Positions 55,708 to 64,000 of a stretch of DNA of 64,000 bases are shown in pieces. The notes below the pieces were generated by a model, which had not been told where the DNA came from, made no database searches, and worked only from the letters and a program-made list of their open reading frames with translations. The first letter of the stretch is position 1, and every line of letters begins with the position of its first letter. The DNA is taken from contig CANLLN010000016.1 of the NCBI GenBank assembly GCA_947491945.1, forward strand, positions 47,445 through 111,444, written 5' to 3'. Source of the DNA: an uncultured Carboxylicivirga sp. (GTDB lineage: Bacteria > Bacteroidota > Bacteroidia > Bacteroidales > Marinilabiliaceae). Position numbers and translations under genes: made by a program.

Positions 55708-55980
55708 ACTGTCTTGTATTGTTTTGTGTTTGTTCGCTTATTATAAAAATGTGTTTTACAACAGCTTTTAATTTTAAGACATGCAAATTTGCTCATATTT
55801 TTTTAAACAAGGAAGCTTCAATATTAACAATTTACAATCTTTAACTAATTTAGAACGATTTTCGAAAAAGTGCCAGAACAATCTCCGTGAATTCCATCAT
55901 TTCATAATCAGGCATCGCCCCTTTCTCATCAATTGTTTTTTTTGTAATTGATGTTTTCCCGGCTTGATTTGCAGTTTTTT

Positions 55981-56033
55981 AGATAGTATCTTGTAGGTAT
56001 TAGTAACCCTACTTTAACTAACATGATACTATG
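55981..56033 (+). promoter_or_regulatory. Two-tier hairpin covering the start codon of the second PFK
   Basis: ATAGTATC (55983-55990) can pair with GATACTAT (56025-56032), which includes part of the ATG at 56031, and GTAGG (55993-55997) with CCTAC (56008-56012) inside it. The left arm is also part of a palindrome AGATAGTATCT (55981-55991). The rest of the 323-bp divergent gap (55708-55980) is AT-rich and shows no gene. Confidence 0.45.
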
Positions 56034-57245
56034 ATTTTAAAAAAACACACCGCAAAAACCATTGCCATACTAACCGGCGGGGGCGATGTACCCGGCCTAA
56101 ACCCGGCCATTAGAGCTATCACCATTCGGGCTACACGCGAAGGATTTAAGGTAATTGGCATTAAAAACGGATGGAAAGGCGTTATCTCCATTAACCCGCT
56201 CTTACCCCTCGAGGAGCAAAGCTATTGTATGGTGCTGAATGACCACATTGTTAATCGCCTGGGGCGCACAGGAGGCACTTTTTTGCATTCAAGCCGCACC
56301 AAGGCCGATCGGGTACCCCTTAACGATGTGCCCGATCACCTGAAGGCCTCGTATAAAGATGAATACAACGATCTGACAGCGGAGGCCGTAGCCAACCTTA
56401 AGCACCTGGGCATCGATTACCTGATACCCATTGGGGGCGATGATACATTGAGCTATGCCGTGCGGCTACACCACGAGGGAGTACGCACCATCGGCATCCC
56501 TAAAACGATGGATGGCGATGTACCAGGCACGGAGTACTGCATTGGCTTTAGCACCTGCGTAACCCGCACCATTGAACTAACCCATGCCCTCCGCACCTGT
56601 GCCGGATCACACGAACGCTTTCTGGTACTTGAGGTATTTGGACGTAACGCCGGTTTCTCGGCTTTACTACCCACTGTAGGAGGGGCTGCCGATCGTTGCG
56701 TTATTCCTGAACATCAAATTAATATTGAACAGCTGACTGCCTTAATGGTAGAAGACCGCAATAACAATCCAAGTCGCTATTCTGTAGTGTTGGTTTCGGA
56801 AGGGGCCAGCTACGAGGGGGGCAATCTGATCTACAGCAGTCACGATACCGACGCCTTCGGTCATAAAAAGCTTGGAGGCATCGGGGAAGATATCGGGGAA
56901 CAGTTGAAGCGTCTGTCGCCCAAATTTAATAAGGGAAAACCCATCAACGTCATTAATCAAAAGCTGGGTTACCTGGTGCGTTCCGGTGTGCCCGATGCCT
57001 TAGACTCCATTGTACCGGCAGCCTATGCCAATATGGCCATGGATCTTATAATTAAAGGCATATCAGGACAGATGGTATGCATCAACGACGGCAAATACAA
57101 TCATATTTCCATTGAAGCCGTGAAGAAAGACGCCAACGGCCAAAGTATTAAAAAGGTGAATGTCACCAAGTTCTACGACACCAATCGTTACCGACCGATA
57201 TATGCCAACATAATTGGTGACCCCATGCTCATTTTAACACGTTAA
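56031..57245 (+). CDS. 6-phosphofructokinase, group III-like, with PPi-type active-site residues
   Basis: A 404-residue phosphofructokinase. The N-terminal loop is ILTGGGDVPGLNPAIRAI; GGDDT has Asp138 and PKTMDGDV has Lys158, 20 residues apart as Gly104 and Gly124 are in E. coli PfkA. Both substitutions are those of PPi enzymes, though this family is often labelled ATP-dependent. FGRNAGFSALL and the VSEGA segment are further conserved parts. The cosubstrate is therefore uncertain: PPi by residues, ATP by usual family naming. It is divergent from the longer PPi-PFK. The start codon lies in a hairpin. Confidence 0.9.
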   Translation: MILKKHTAKTIAILTGGGDVPGLNPAIRAITIRATREGFKVIGIKNGWKGVISINPLLPLEEQSYCMVLNDHIVNRLGRTGGTFLHSSRTKADRVPLNDVPDHLKASYKDEYNDLTAEAVANLKHLGIDYLIPIGGDDTLSYAVRLHHEGVRTIGIPKTMDGDVPGTEYCIGFSTCVTRTIELTHALRTCAGSHERFLVLEVFGRNAGFSALLPTVGGAADRCVIPEHQINIEQLTALMVEDRNNNPSRYSVVLVSEGASYEGGNLIYSSHDTDAFGHKKLGGIGEDIGEQLKRLSPKFNKGKPINVINQKLGYLVRSGVPDALDSIVPAAYANMAMDLIIKGISGQMVCINDGKYNHISIEAVKKDANGQSIKKVNVTKFYDTNRYRPIYANIIGDPMLILTR

Positions 57246-57335
57246 TAAAAGTTGCAATTTTATACATTTAAGCAACAATGAAACCCATTTAAATAATATC
57301 TAATAGTACGTTTACAAAGATTAAAACAACTCAAG

Positions 57336-57372
57336 ACCCCTTATCATCGCTACACACATGATGATAAGGGGT
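57336..57372 (+). terminator. Terminator of the second PFK gene
   Basis: ACCCCTTATCATC (57336-57348) pairs perfectly with GATGATAAGGGGT (57360-57372) over 13 bp with an 11-nt loop, followed by a short TTAT. Confidence 0.8.
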
Positions 57373-57443
57373 TTATCTGTGGGATAATGTACATAAGAAA
57401 CGACCTTTAACATTCAATAACCTTTTGCGATAACTTTATTTGC

Positions 57444-57451
57444 TATATTTG
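57444..57451 (+). promoter_or_regulatory. Candidate -7 box for the glycosyltransferase gene
   Basis: TATATTTG matches TAnnTTTG exactly and lies 21 nt upstream of the ATG at 57473, inside the longer open frame, which argues against the upstream TTG start. Confidence 0.5.
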
Positions 57452-57472
57452 GTTTTAATTAAACTAACCAAT

Positions 57473-58468
57473 ATGCAATTTTCAGTAATTATTCCTATTT
57501 ACAACAGACCTGACGAAATTGTTGAATTATTAGAGTCCCTAACCCTCCAGTCAGCCCGATCTGTGTTTGAAGTAATCATTGTTGAAGATGGTTCTACTCA
57601 GGCCTGCGACAAGGTGATAGAACCCTATTTCAGCCAACTGAACTTGCACTATTATACGCAGGAAAATCAAGGGCCGGGTCCGGCACGTAACTTCGGAGCA
57701 GCCAAGGCTCATGGCGATTACCTGATCTTTTTTGACAGCGATTGTATTATTCCGTCCAACTACTTTAACCATGTTATCGAACACTTATCCATTCAGGAAC
57801 TCGACTGCTTTGGTGGACCGGATCGGGCACATCCTTTTTTTACACCTATACAAAAGGCGATTAGCTACTCCATGACCTCCCCCATCACTACAGGAGGAAT
57901 ACGCGGTGGCAAACAAAAAATGGATAAGTTCTATCCGCGCAGTTTTAACCTGGGCATTAAGCGGGAAGTATTTAATGCGGTGCAGGGATTTGCCGATATG
58001 CGTTTTGGCGAAGACCTGGATTTGAGCATCCGCACGTCCAAGGCCGGCTATCAGGTGGGGCTTATTCAGGAAGCACACGTCTACCACAAGCGACGCACAC
58101 AGTTTATCTCCTTCTTTAAACAGGTATTTAACTCAGGGATCGCACGCATTGATTTATCCCTACTGCATGCCGGCACACTCAAACCGGTGCATATACTGCC
58201 CTCGGTGTTTACCATTGGCTACCCGTTATTATTGGTTTTGATTTTCAGTGCATCACCGTGGTTTTTGCTCCCCTTCTTACTGTTTCCACTCATCATCTTC
58301 ACCGATGCACAAATACGTACAAAAAACACGTTAGTAGCAGTCCTTAGCACCTGGGCCTCTATGATACAGCTTACTGGATATGGCAGCGGTTTTATTAAGG
58401 CCTTTTGGGTGCGCATCATAAAAGGAAATGGCTCTTTTAACAGCTTTACCAAATCCTTCTACGATTAA
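57473..58468 (+). CDS. GT2-family glycosyltransferase with C-terminal membrane helices
   Basis: A 331-residue GT-A fold transferase. The start MQFSVIIPIYNRPDEIVELL is typical of GT2; VEDGSTQACD binds the nucleotide, FFDSDCIIP holds the DxD-like metal site, and GEDLDLSIRTSKAGYQ is the ED element with catalytic character. Two membrane helices lie in the last ~90 residues (LPSVFTIGYPLLLVLIF and WFLLPFLLFPLIIF). It probably adds a sugar to a lipid-linked or surface acceptor; sugar and acceptor are unknown. No polysaccharide cluster surrounds it. Confidence 0.92.
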   Translation: MQFSVIIPIYNRPDEIVELLESLTLQSARSVFEVIIVEDGSTQACDKVIEPYFSQLNLHYYTQENQGPGPARNFGAAKAHGDYLIFFDSDCIIPSNYFNHVIEHLSIQELDCFGGPDRAHPFFTPIQKAISYSMTSPITTGGIRGGKQKMDKFYPRSFNLGIKREVFNAVQGFADMRFGEDLDLSIRTSKAGYQVGLIQEAHVYHKRRTQFISFFKQVFNSGIARIDLSLLHAGTLKPVHILPSVFTIGYPLLLVLIFSASPWFLLPFLLFPLIIFTDAQIRTKNTLVAVLSTWASMIQLTGYGSGFIKAFWVRIIKGNGSFNSFTKSFYD

Positions 58469-58470
58469 AA

Positions 58471-58683
58471 TTAATTGATTACTATACCTCCTTCTAGCTC
58501 CATTACATTGAGTGGCTGATAAGCGCGTGCAAAAGCCTTAACGTTAGCCAAAATAAGCTGATTGGGCAGGGCCATGGTATTTGAAAACAGCGTATCGGGT
58601 AAGGCGTCAAAAACCGACAACCAATAGTTGGCCTCCTCTTCTTTTACGACATAATCCTGGGTAGATAATTTGCTCATAGGCAT
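58471..58683 (-). CDS. Small protein downstream of the ECF sigma gene, unknown
   Basis: A 70-residue frame on the strand of the sigma factor gene, 55 bp downstream of it, and ending 2 bp from the stop of the convergent glycosyltransferase. Codon use looks gene-like and the sequence is soluble, with helix-forming EEEANYWLSVFDALPD. A second ATG two codons in could be the start. There is no transmembrane helix, so it is not a classic membrane anti-sigma factor; a small soluble partner of the sigma factor is possible. Confidence 0.55.
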   Translation of the reverse strand: MPMSKLSTQDYVVKEEEANYWLSVFDALPDTLFSNTMALPNQLILANVKAFARAYQPLNVMELEGGIVIN

Positions 58684-58738
58684 ATATTTATCAAGTTTCT
58701 AAAATAGAAACGCAATGCCTTTGCAAATATTGCATCTA

Positions 58739-59332
58739 TTAGGCCAGGGTCAGTGAAATATTACGCTCCTCGGCCAATCGACGCAGATTCATCAGCGCAT
58801 AACGCATGCGCCCAAGGGCCGTGTTAATACTCACATTTGTTTCCTCAGCGATCTCCTTAAAGCTCAAATCACGATAATGCCGCATTATCACCACTTCACG
58901 CTGATTATCGGGCAACAGATTAACCAACTGACCCACACTTTGCAGCACCTGCTCCTTCACCATCTCCTCTTCAATGGACTGATCAGAAAAACGGGGTGAG
59001 TTAAACAAATCGTAATCATAGTTATCATTGGAAATAACCGACTGATTTTTCTGCTTACGATAATGATCGATAATAAGGTTGTGTGCTATACGCATTACCC
59101 ACGAAGAAAACTTACCCGTATCGGAATATCGCCCGTTTTTTAAGGTACGAATCACACGGATAAAAGCCTCTTGAAATACATCTTCAGCCAGCTCCTGCTG
59201 CTTTACACACATTAATATATAGGAGAATATCTTAGCCTTATGACGCTCAATAAGCACATCGATAGAACCACTATCACCAGCAACGAAACCTTTCACAAGT
59301 TGCTCATCAGAAAGCATAGTTTGCTTTTCCAT
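58739..59332 (-). CDS. ECF-type RNA polymerase sigma factor
   Basis: A 197-residue sigma-70 factor with only regions 2 and 4. Region 2 has AEDVFQEAFIRVIRTL and KFSSWVMRIAHNLIIDHYRK; region 4 has LPDNQREVVIMRHYRDLSFK and EIAEETNVSINTALGRMRYA (helix-turn-helix). It directs RNA polymerase to a special promoter set. No FecR-like or zinc anti-sigma gene is adjacent; the 70-residue gene downstream is the only companion. Many ECF factors of this type in Bacteroidota are general stress or growth factors. Confidence 0.93.
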   Translation of the reverse strand: MEKQTMLSDEQLVKGFVAGDSGSIDVLIERHKAKIFSYILMCVKQQELAEDVFQEAFIRVIRTLKNGRYSDTGKFSSWVMRIAHNLIIDHYRKQKNQSVISNDNYDYDLFNSPRFSDQSIEEEMVKEQVLQSVGQLVNLLPDNQREVVIMRHYRDLSFKEIAEETNVSINTALGRMRYALMNLRRLAEERNISLTLA

Positions 59333-59501
59333 ACTACTAAATTTTAAACATCTCGTAAAGGTGCGTCGATAGGCAAAAATTTTATAAATGAATAGTCCTT
59401 GTTTGCGCCTGTAAAAAAAGTAAAAAAATGTTTAAAAACCAAATACTACTCGCGTACAACTTTCCATGTCACCTTTTGTTTCAATTGTAAAGCACAGAAA
59501 C

Positions 59502-59509
59502 TATCTTTG
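59502..59509 (+). promoter_or_regulatory. Candidate -7 box for uvrA
   Basis: TATCTTTG matches TAnnTTTG, 23 nt upstream of the uvrA ATG. A TTTG at 59475-59478 lies 23 nt before it, a little farther than usual. Confidence 0.45.
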
Positions 59510-59532
59510 TTAGCACTAAATTTTTCCAGATA

Positions 59533-62331
59533 ATGCAGAAAGCAATCGTTGTTAAAGGAGCCAAAGTACACAACCTCAAAAATATAGACATACAAATACC
59601 TCGCAATCAGTTTATTGTTATCACAGGCGTTTCGGGCAGTGGAAAGTCATCGTTAGCCTTTGATACCCTGTATGCCGAAGGACAACGACGTTATGTTGAG
59701 AGTCTTAGCTCCTATGCTCGTCAGTTTCTGGGGCGGCTGGACAAACCCGATGTAGACTTTATCAAAGGAATACCGCCCGCCATCGCTATTGAGCAGAAGG
59801 TGAACACACGCAATCCGCGCTCTACCGTTGGCACCAGCACCGAGATATATGACTATATCAAACTATTGTACGCGCGTATAGGCAAAACCATATCCCCCAT
59901 TAGCGGACGCGAAGTAAAACGACACTACACCAGCGATGTAGTTGAGTTCATTACCGGGCAACCCGAAGGCACCCGCTTGGCTATTCTGTCGCCCATTGCT
60001 TATACCGACGACAGAGCCTGCCACGAACAGTTAGCCATACTACTAAAACAAGGCTTTAGCCGCATTGAAGTAAACAACCAATTTATGCGCATCGAAGAGC
60101 TGCTGAATGAAGACCACCCAGTGCCCTCGTGCGAGGACAGCTATCTGGTGATTGACCGTCTTGGGGCTGCCAGCGATGAAGATACGCGCAGCCGCCTGGC
60201 CGATTCAGTACAAACAGCTTTTTACGAAGGTAAAGGCGAGTGCATAGTGAAAATATACGAAGAAAAAACGCCCATCAGTCACACTTTCTCCAACAAGTTT
60301 GAGCTTGACGGCATGACCTTTGAGCAACCCACGGAACACATGTTTACCTTTAACAATCCGGTGGGTGCCTGCCCCGAATGCGAGGGCTTTGGTAAGGTCA
60401 TTGGCATCGATGAAGATTTGGTAATACCCAACAAGAGTCTGTCGGTATTTGAAGACGCCATCGTATGTTGGAAGGGCGATAAGATGAAGGCATGGAAAGA
60501 ACAGTTGGTGCGCAGTGCTCACCACTTCAACTTCCCCGTTCACACACCTTATTTCGACTTAAGCGAAGAAGACAGATCCCTCTTATGGACGGGCAACCGC
60601 CATTTTAAGGGGCTCAACAGCTTTTTTAAACACCTGGAGGAAAAACAGTACAAGATACAGTTTCGCGTTATGCTTTCGCGCTATCGCGGACGGACCACTT
60701 GCCCGGCTTGCAAAGGCACGAGGTTAAAAAAAGAAGCCGGCTGGGTGAAGCTAGGCGATAAAAGCATACATGAACTGGTGGTGATGCCTATTGCTGAATT
60801 ACATGCCTTTTTTGAAGCACTGCAACTTAAAGGTCACGACCTGGAAGTTTCCAAACGCCTGCTGCATGAAATAAGAACACGCCTTACTTTTTTAAGAAAT
60901 GTTGGGCTGGGTTACCTCACACTTAATCGCCTTTCGTCTACCCTATCAGGAGGTGAGAGTCAGCGCATTAACCTGGCTACCAGCCTTGGCAGCAGCCTGG
61001 TAGGCTCGCTATACATACTGGACGAACCCAGCATTGGCCTTCACTCTCGAGATACTGCACTACTGATCAAAGTATTGCGTAAACTTCAGCAACTGGGCAA
61101 TACCGTTATCGTGGTTGAGCACGATGAGGACATCATACGGGCAGCCGACACCATTATTGATATTGGTCCACTGGCCGGTCGACTGGGGGGCGAACTTGTT
61201 TTTCAAGGCGATTACCGGCAACTGGAGGCAGCCCAACAAAGCCTAACCACACAGTACCTGAATGGCACAGCCTGCATCCCCGTTCCCCCATCACGTCGCC
61301 CCCATAACGATTTCATTGAACTAAAAGGAGCCTGTGAAAACAATCTAAAGAACCTGAATATTAAGTTTCCTCTGAATGTAATGACGGTGATAACCGGCGT
61401 ATCAGGAAGCGGTAAATCATCGCTGGTGAAGAACATCCTCTATCCTGCCCTGAAAAAACATCTGGGAGGCTATGCCGATACAACCGGCGCCTTCGACCTG
61501 ATTGGGGGCGCCTTGAATAAGATTACCGATGTTGAGTTTGTGGATCAAAACCCCATTGGTAAAAGCTCACGCTCTAACCCGGCCACCTACCTGAAGGCCT
61601 ATGATGAGATACGCAAACTGATGGCTGAGCAGCAGGCAGCTAAAAATAATGGCTACAAACCTGCGCACTTCTCGTTTAACGTAGATGGGGGCCGTTGTGA
61701 AGCCTGTCAGGGCGAGGGATCGATAAAAGTGGAAATGCAATTTATGGCTGACATTGTACTACAATGTGAGAGCTGTAAAGGCAAACGCTTTAAAGACGAC
61801 CTGCTGGAAGTACGCTACCGGGGAAAGAACGTGTTTGATATTTTGGAGATGACCGTCAGCGAAGCCATTGACTTCTTTGGCGAAGGTAACAAAGCAAGTG
61901 AAAAACGTATTGTCAGGCGCCTACAACCCCTCCAGGATGTAGGACTGGGCTATATTAAGCTGGGGCAATCATCGAGCACCTTAAGTGGCGGGGAGAGTCA
62001 GCGCGTTAAGCTAGCCTTTTTCCTAGCCAACGAACGCAGCCAGCCCACCCTGTTTATCTTTGACGAGCCCACTACCGGTTTGCATTTTCACGACATAAAA
62101 ACGCTGTTGGATGCCTTTTCGGCCCTAATAACCAATGGACACTCACTGATAATTGTAGAACACAACATGGACATCATCAAATCAGCCGACTGGGTAATTG
62201 ATCTGGGCCCCGAGGGAGGCAATGCGGGGGGACACCTGGTTTTTGAGGGACATCCCGAAGCATTGGTGAAGTGCAATGAATCACATACCGGACATTACCT
62301 AAAACCCTACCTAATAAAAAAGAGCTCATAA
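59533..62331 (+). CDS. uvrA: Excinuclease ABC subunit A
   Basis: A 932-residue ATPase that, with UvrB, finds bulky DNA lesions in nucleotide excision repair. Both ABC modules are intact: Walker A TGVSGSGKSSLAFDTL near residue 30 and TGVSGSGKSSLVKNIL in the second half, signature motifs LSGGESQRINLA and LSGGESQRVKLA. Zinc-binding cysteine pairs are CPECEGFG with CPACKGTR, and CEACQGEG with CESCKGKR. Length is usual. The stop codon lies within its own terminator hairpin. It is a single gene with its own promoter; uvrB is not in the window. Confidence 0.97.
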   Translation: MQKAIVVKGAKVHNLKNIDIQIPRNQFIVITGVSGSGKSSLAFDTLYAEGQRRYVESLSSYARQFLGRLDKPDVDFIKGIPPAIAIEQKVNTRNPRSTVGTSTEIYDYIKLLYARIGKTISPISGREVKRHYTSDVVEFITGQPEGTRLAILSPIAYTDDRACHEQLAILLKQGFSRIEVNNQFMRIEELLNEDHPVPSCEDSYLVIDRLGAASDEDTRSRLADSVQTAFYEGKGECIVKIYEEKTPISHTFSNKFELDGMTFEQPTEHMFTFNNPVGACPECEGFGKVIGIDEDLVIPNKSLSVFEDAIVCWKGDKMKAWKEQLVRSAHHFNFPVHTPYFDLSEEDRSLLWTGNRHFKGLNSFFKHLEEKQYKIQFRVMLSRYRGRTTCPACKGTRLKKEAGWVKLGDKSIHELVVMPIAELHAFFEALQLKGHDLEVSKRLLHEIRTRLTFLRNVGLGYLTLNRLSSTLSGGESQRINLATSLGSSLVGSLYILDEPSIGLHSRDTALLIKVLRKLQQLGNTVIVVEHDEDIIRAADTIIDIGPLAGRLGGELVFQGDYRQLEAAQQSLTTQYLNGTACIPVPPSRRPHNDFIELKGACENNLKNLNIKFPLNVMTVITGVSGSGKSSLVKNILYPALKKHLGGYADTTGAFDLIGGALNKITDVEFVDQNPIGKSSRSNPATYLKAYDEIRKLMAEQQAAKNNGYKPAHFSFNVDGGRCEACQGEGSIKVEMQFMADIVLQCESCKGKRFKDDLLEVRYRGKNVFDILEMTVSEAIDFFGEGNKASEKRIVRRLQPLQDVGLGYIKLGQSSSTLSGGESQRVKLAFFLANERSQPTLFIFDEPTTGLHFHDIKTLLDAFSALITNGHSLIIVEHNMDIIKSADWVIDLGPEGGNAGGHLVFEGHPEALVKCNESHTGHYLKPYLIKKSS

Positions 62332-62343
62332 CTGAGCTCTTTT
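62317..62343 (+). terminator. Terminator overlapping the uvrA stop
   Basis: AAAAGAGCTCA (62317-62327) pairs with TGAGCTCTTTT (62333-62343), 11 bp, with the TAA stop in the 5-nt loop. The symmetric A/T runs suit both uvrA and the convergent small gene. Confidence 0.8.
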
Positions 62344-62366
62344 AATATTTCGGGTGTATCAATACA

Positions 62367-62834
62367 CTACCGCTTCTTCTTCTTTTGATCACTCTCCATA
62401 CCAAACAATACCGACACACAGCCACTCATCAAAGTATCTGATTCTGTGTCGTGCTCCAGCACTGTAAGTTCCACTACCAACATTTGAGTACTCACAATCC
62501 TGAAGTCCCAAACCAACACATAATCATGATCGGCATTATCAAACAGCACATTACCAGCCTGATCCAATATACGCAAACGAATATCGGGCAGCTGATCTAC
62601 TTTGGCAACAGCAATACGGTAGCGCTGACTGCTAAAAAAAGTCTTGTACAACTCTGCCTTCTCTCCTTCCCCAAGCACGGTTGCATTATAGTTACCATCG
62701 TGCAGGTAATCACCCAACTGCTCTTTACCCACTTTTTTAGCAAAGGATATACACTGAGCACCAAGGTGCGTTGTACCAATAATAAGCAGCAAAATAGATA
62801 CAGCAATAACACGTATAGAGGCTCCCATAAGCAT
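62367..62834 (-). CDS. Small exported protein, unknown, coupled to the upstream lipoprotein gene
   Basis: A 155-residue protein with a signal peptide (VIAVSILLLIIGTTHLGAQ) and a beta-rich mature part, including LLDQAGNVLFDNADHDYV-like strands, ending with a basic KKKKR tail. I do not recognise the family. Its start overlaps the stop of the 308-residue gene by one base (TAATG), so the two are translated in series and probably act together in the periplasm. Confidence 0.75.
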   Translation of the reverse strand: MLMGASIRVIAVSILLLIIGTTHLGAQCISFAKKVGKEQLGDYLHDGNYNATVLGEGEKAELYKTFFSSQRYRIAVAKVDQLPDIRLRILDQAGNVLFDNADHDYVLVWDFRIVSTQMLVVELTVLEHDTESDTLMSGCVSVLFGMESDQKKKKR

Positions 62835-63760
62835 TAGGAAATAAATTCTGTTCTTATCTCTTCTACAGTATCCATCAGCTCTTTAAATACAATGGGTGAT
62901 ATCACCGCTTCAGACTCGGCTTTGATAGTAGTAACGCGGGTTTCAGCATTGGTCTCTGCTTCTATTTTTGAAGTGTTATTAATCTCTACCTTCTCAAAAA
63001 TATCGTTCAGAGTACTAATGCGTGCCAGCAGATAATCGATATCCTCATTGCCCTTATATTCCTCCAGGAGATTAATCACCGTATACAAGCTAAGTTTCTG
63101 ATATACGATTCGATCAATCAGTCGCTTGTTGTTATCCACCGATCCGTTGGTGAGCCTTGTTGCAAGGTAGAGGCCTTCTACCCAACCACCCACAAGCACC
63201 ATTACAGCGATCGCAGGCCGATCATTCTCAGTAAGATATGCATTGGAGGACATAAAAGTTTCCGAGATAATATCGAGCATCAGATCCCGGTTATCGATAT
63301 TCTCCTCGAGCTTGCGCAACGTGCTTTCATCAATCACATCCATTATGCCCAAACCATCGGCCAACCGCTTGGCATTAGCCATATACTTAATAGAGCTCTG
63401 TGTTTGATCAAACAAACTCGTGTAACTTAAATCAGCTGAATAAATACCCAGATTAAGGGCCATCTGACGATTGGTTGAATATTTCTCAATATTGGCAAGC
63501 GGGTTCAGCAAGGCCTCGTTATAACGGGCACCGGCACGCTTAATCAGCATGGCAGTTTCCAGGGGCGATGGCAAAGAATAAAAAATCAGCTTCGATTTTT
63601 TAAAATCATCTACTAATTTCCCATCCACATTAACCGACTCCACAATCTCCTGCTCCGCAGACTTTTGTTTACGCTGTGTAAAATTACAGGATGTAAATAA
63701 CAAAGCACCCAGGGCAGCTGACAATAGGTAAGTGGTAGATTTGGTCATTATACGTCTCAT
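62834..63760 (-). CDS. Helical lipoprotein-like exported protein, unknown
   Basis: A 308-residue protein with a lipoprotein-type signal (ALGALLFTSCNFTQ, Cys ~25). The mature part is almost wholly helical, with motifs such as RLADGLGIMDVIDESTLRKL and AVMVLVGGWVEGLYLATRL, and no catalytic signature. An ATG four codons in (63748) is an alternative start. I know such proteins only as conserved hypotheticals in Bacteroidota. One-base overlap with the next gene indicates an operon of two. Confidence 0.75.
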   Translation of the reverse strand: MRRIMTKSTTYLLSAALGALLFTSCNFTQRKQKSAEQEIVESVNVDGKLVDDFKKSKLIFYSLPSPLETAMLIKRAGARYNEALLNPLANIEKYSTNRQMALNLGIYSADLSYTSLFDQTQSSIKYMANAKRLADGLGIMDVIDESTLRKLEENIDNRDLMLDIISETFMSSNAYLTENDRPAIAVMVLVGGWVEGLYLATRLTNGSVDNNKRLIDRIVYQKLSLYTVINLLEEYKGNEDIDYLLARISTLNDIFEKVEINNTSKIEAETNAETRVTTIKAESEAVISPIVFKELMDTVEEIRTEFIS

Positions 63761-64000
63761 AATGAATGAATATTTTTACTTCTTTTTTTATATTAAATCA
63801 ATGGATTCTTCATTGAAAATTAGTATAAAAATATTAAATAAAACGAATATGCTATGTTTTTAATGCAATAAATATTTATGGACCTCACTAGCCCATCAAA
63901 TTCAATCGAAAGTCAAATAAAGAATCGTTAGTTTGTGGTTTACTAAATACGTATCAAAGTAAATAGTTAAACATGATTATTTACTTTAGGTATAAAAGCT
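63761..64000. other. AT-rich end of the window
   Basis: No open frame with gene features is seen. The segment is AT-rich and should hold the promoter of the minus-strand pair; I could not identify a clear TAnnTTTG box. Confidence 0.5.

Overview
The window is a 64 kb piece of a chromosome from a member of the Bacteroidota. Several signs point there: promoters with the TAnnTTTG -7 box typical of the phylum, lipoproteins with a Cys-Ser/Asn-Asp-Asp start, a C-terminal type IX secretion (T9SS) sorting tail, a TonB-dependent receptor next to surface beta-propeller lipoproteins, a PPi-type phosphofructokinase, and phylum-typical families (DUF4105, CarboxypepD_reg proteins, secreted M3 peptidase). 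The set would fit a Marinilabiliales-like relative, but I cannot fix the genus from sequence alone. I see no tRNA, rRNA, CRISPR array, integrase or transposase gene. Gene density is high, and many gene ends are marked by hairpin terminators.

Layout. 1-1.0 kb: end of a TPR protein and ribH. 1.0-4.6 kb: an oxidative-stress operon on the minus strand (katG, a PerR/Fur-type regulator, a Prx6-type peroxiredoxin) with a strong palindromic operator candidate upstream of katG. 4.6-16.4 kb: an MscS channel, an AddA/RecB-like helicase-nuclease, a GH20 hexosaminidase, a beta-lactamase-fold serine hydrolase, two overlapping thioredoxin-fold genes and a DUF4105 membrane protein. 16.6-19.1 kb: an 11-haem cytochrome c with a C-terminal membrane anchor.

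19.1-32.2 kb is the most distinctive region: a vitamin B12 acquisition locus under two almost identical cobalamin riboswitches. The first controls a 924-residue secreted propeller-like protein with a T9SS tail. The second heads a run made of a BtuB-like TonB receptor, a BtuG/YncE-like propeller lipoprotein, a conserved cell-surface lipoprotein and three further paralogous propeller lipoproteins. Five related propeller proteins therefore sit in one B12-controlled locus, while no BtuFCD importer genes lie in the window. The likely working model is capture of corrinoids at the cell surface by the propellers and delivery to the TonB receptor.

32.5-43.5 kb: a BCCT transporter with a long structured leader, a helical-repeat protein, an outer-membrane barrel, a MATE exporter, a CarboxypepD_reg protein, an M3 oligoendopeptidase, a small plug-like secreted protein and two FKBP lipoproteins carrying three FKBP domains. 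43.6-54 kb: a 1503-residue secreted protein of unknown role downstream of prmA, a hybrid sensor kinase, rsmE overlapping an MtfA-like membrane metallopeptidase, and an Rrf2 regulator. 54-64 kb: two divergent phosphofructokinases that both carry PPi-type active-site residues, a glycosyltransferase, an ECF sigma factor with a small downstream gene, uvrA and a pair of overlapping exported proteins.

Two families of dispersed intergenic repeats (a 15-bp-arm palindrome in three copies and a roughly 90-bp MITE-like element in two copies) and one CG-rich bounded element were found by eye. Several start codons were moved inward from TTG codons to the first ATG, because the upstream TTG fell before a signal peptide, family start or promoter box.
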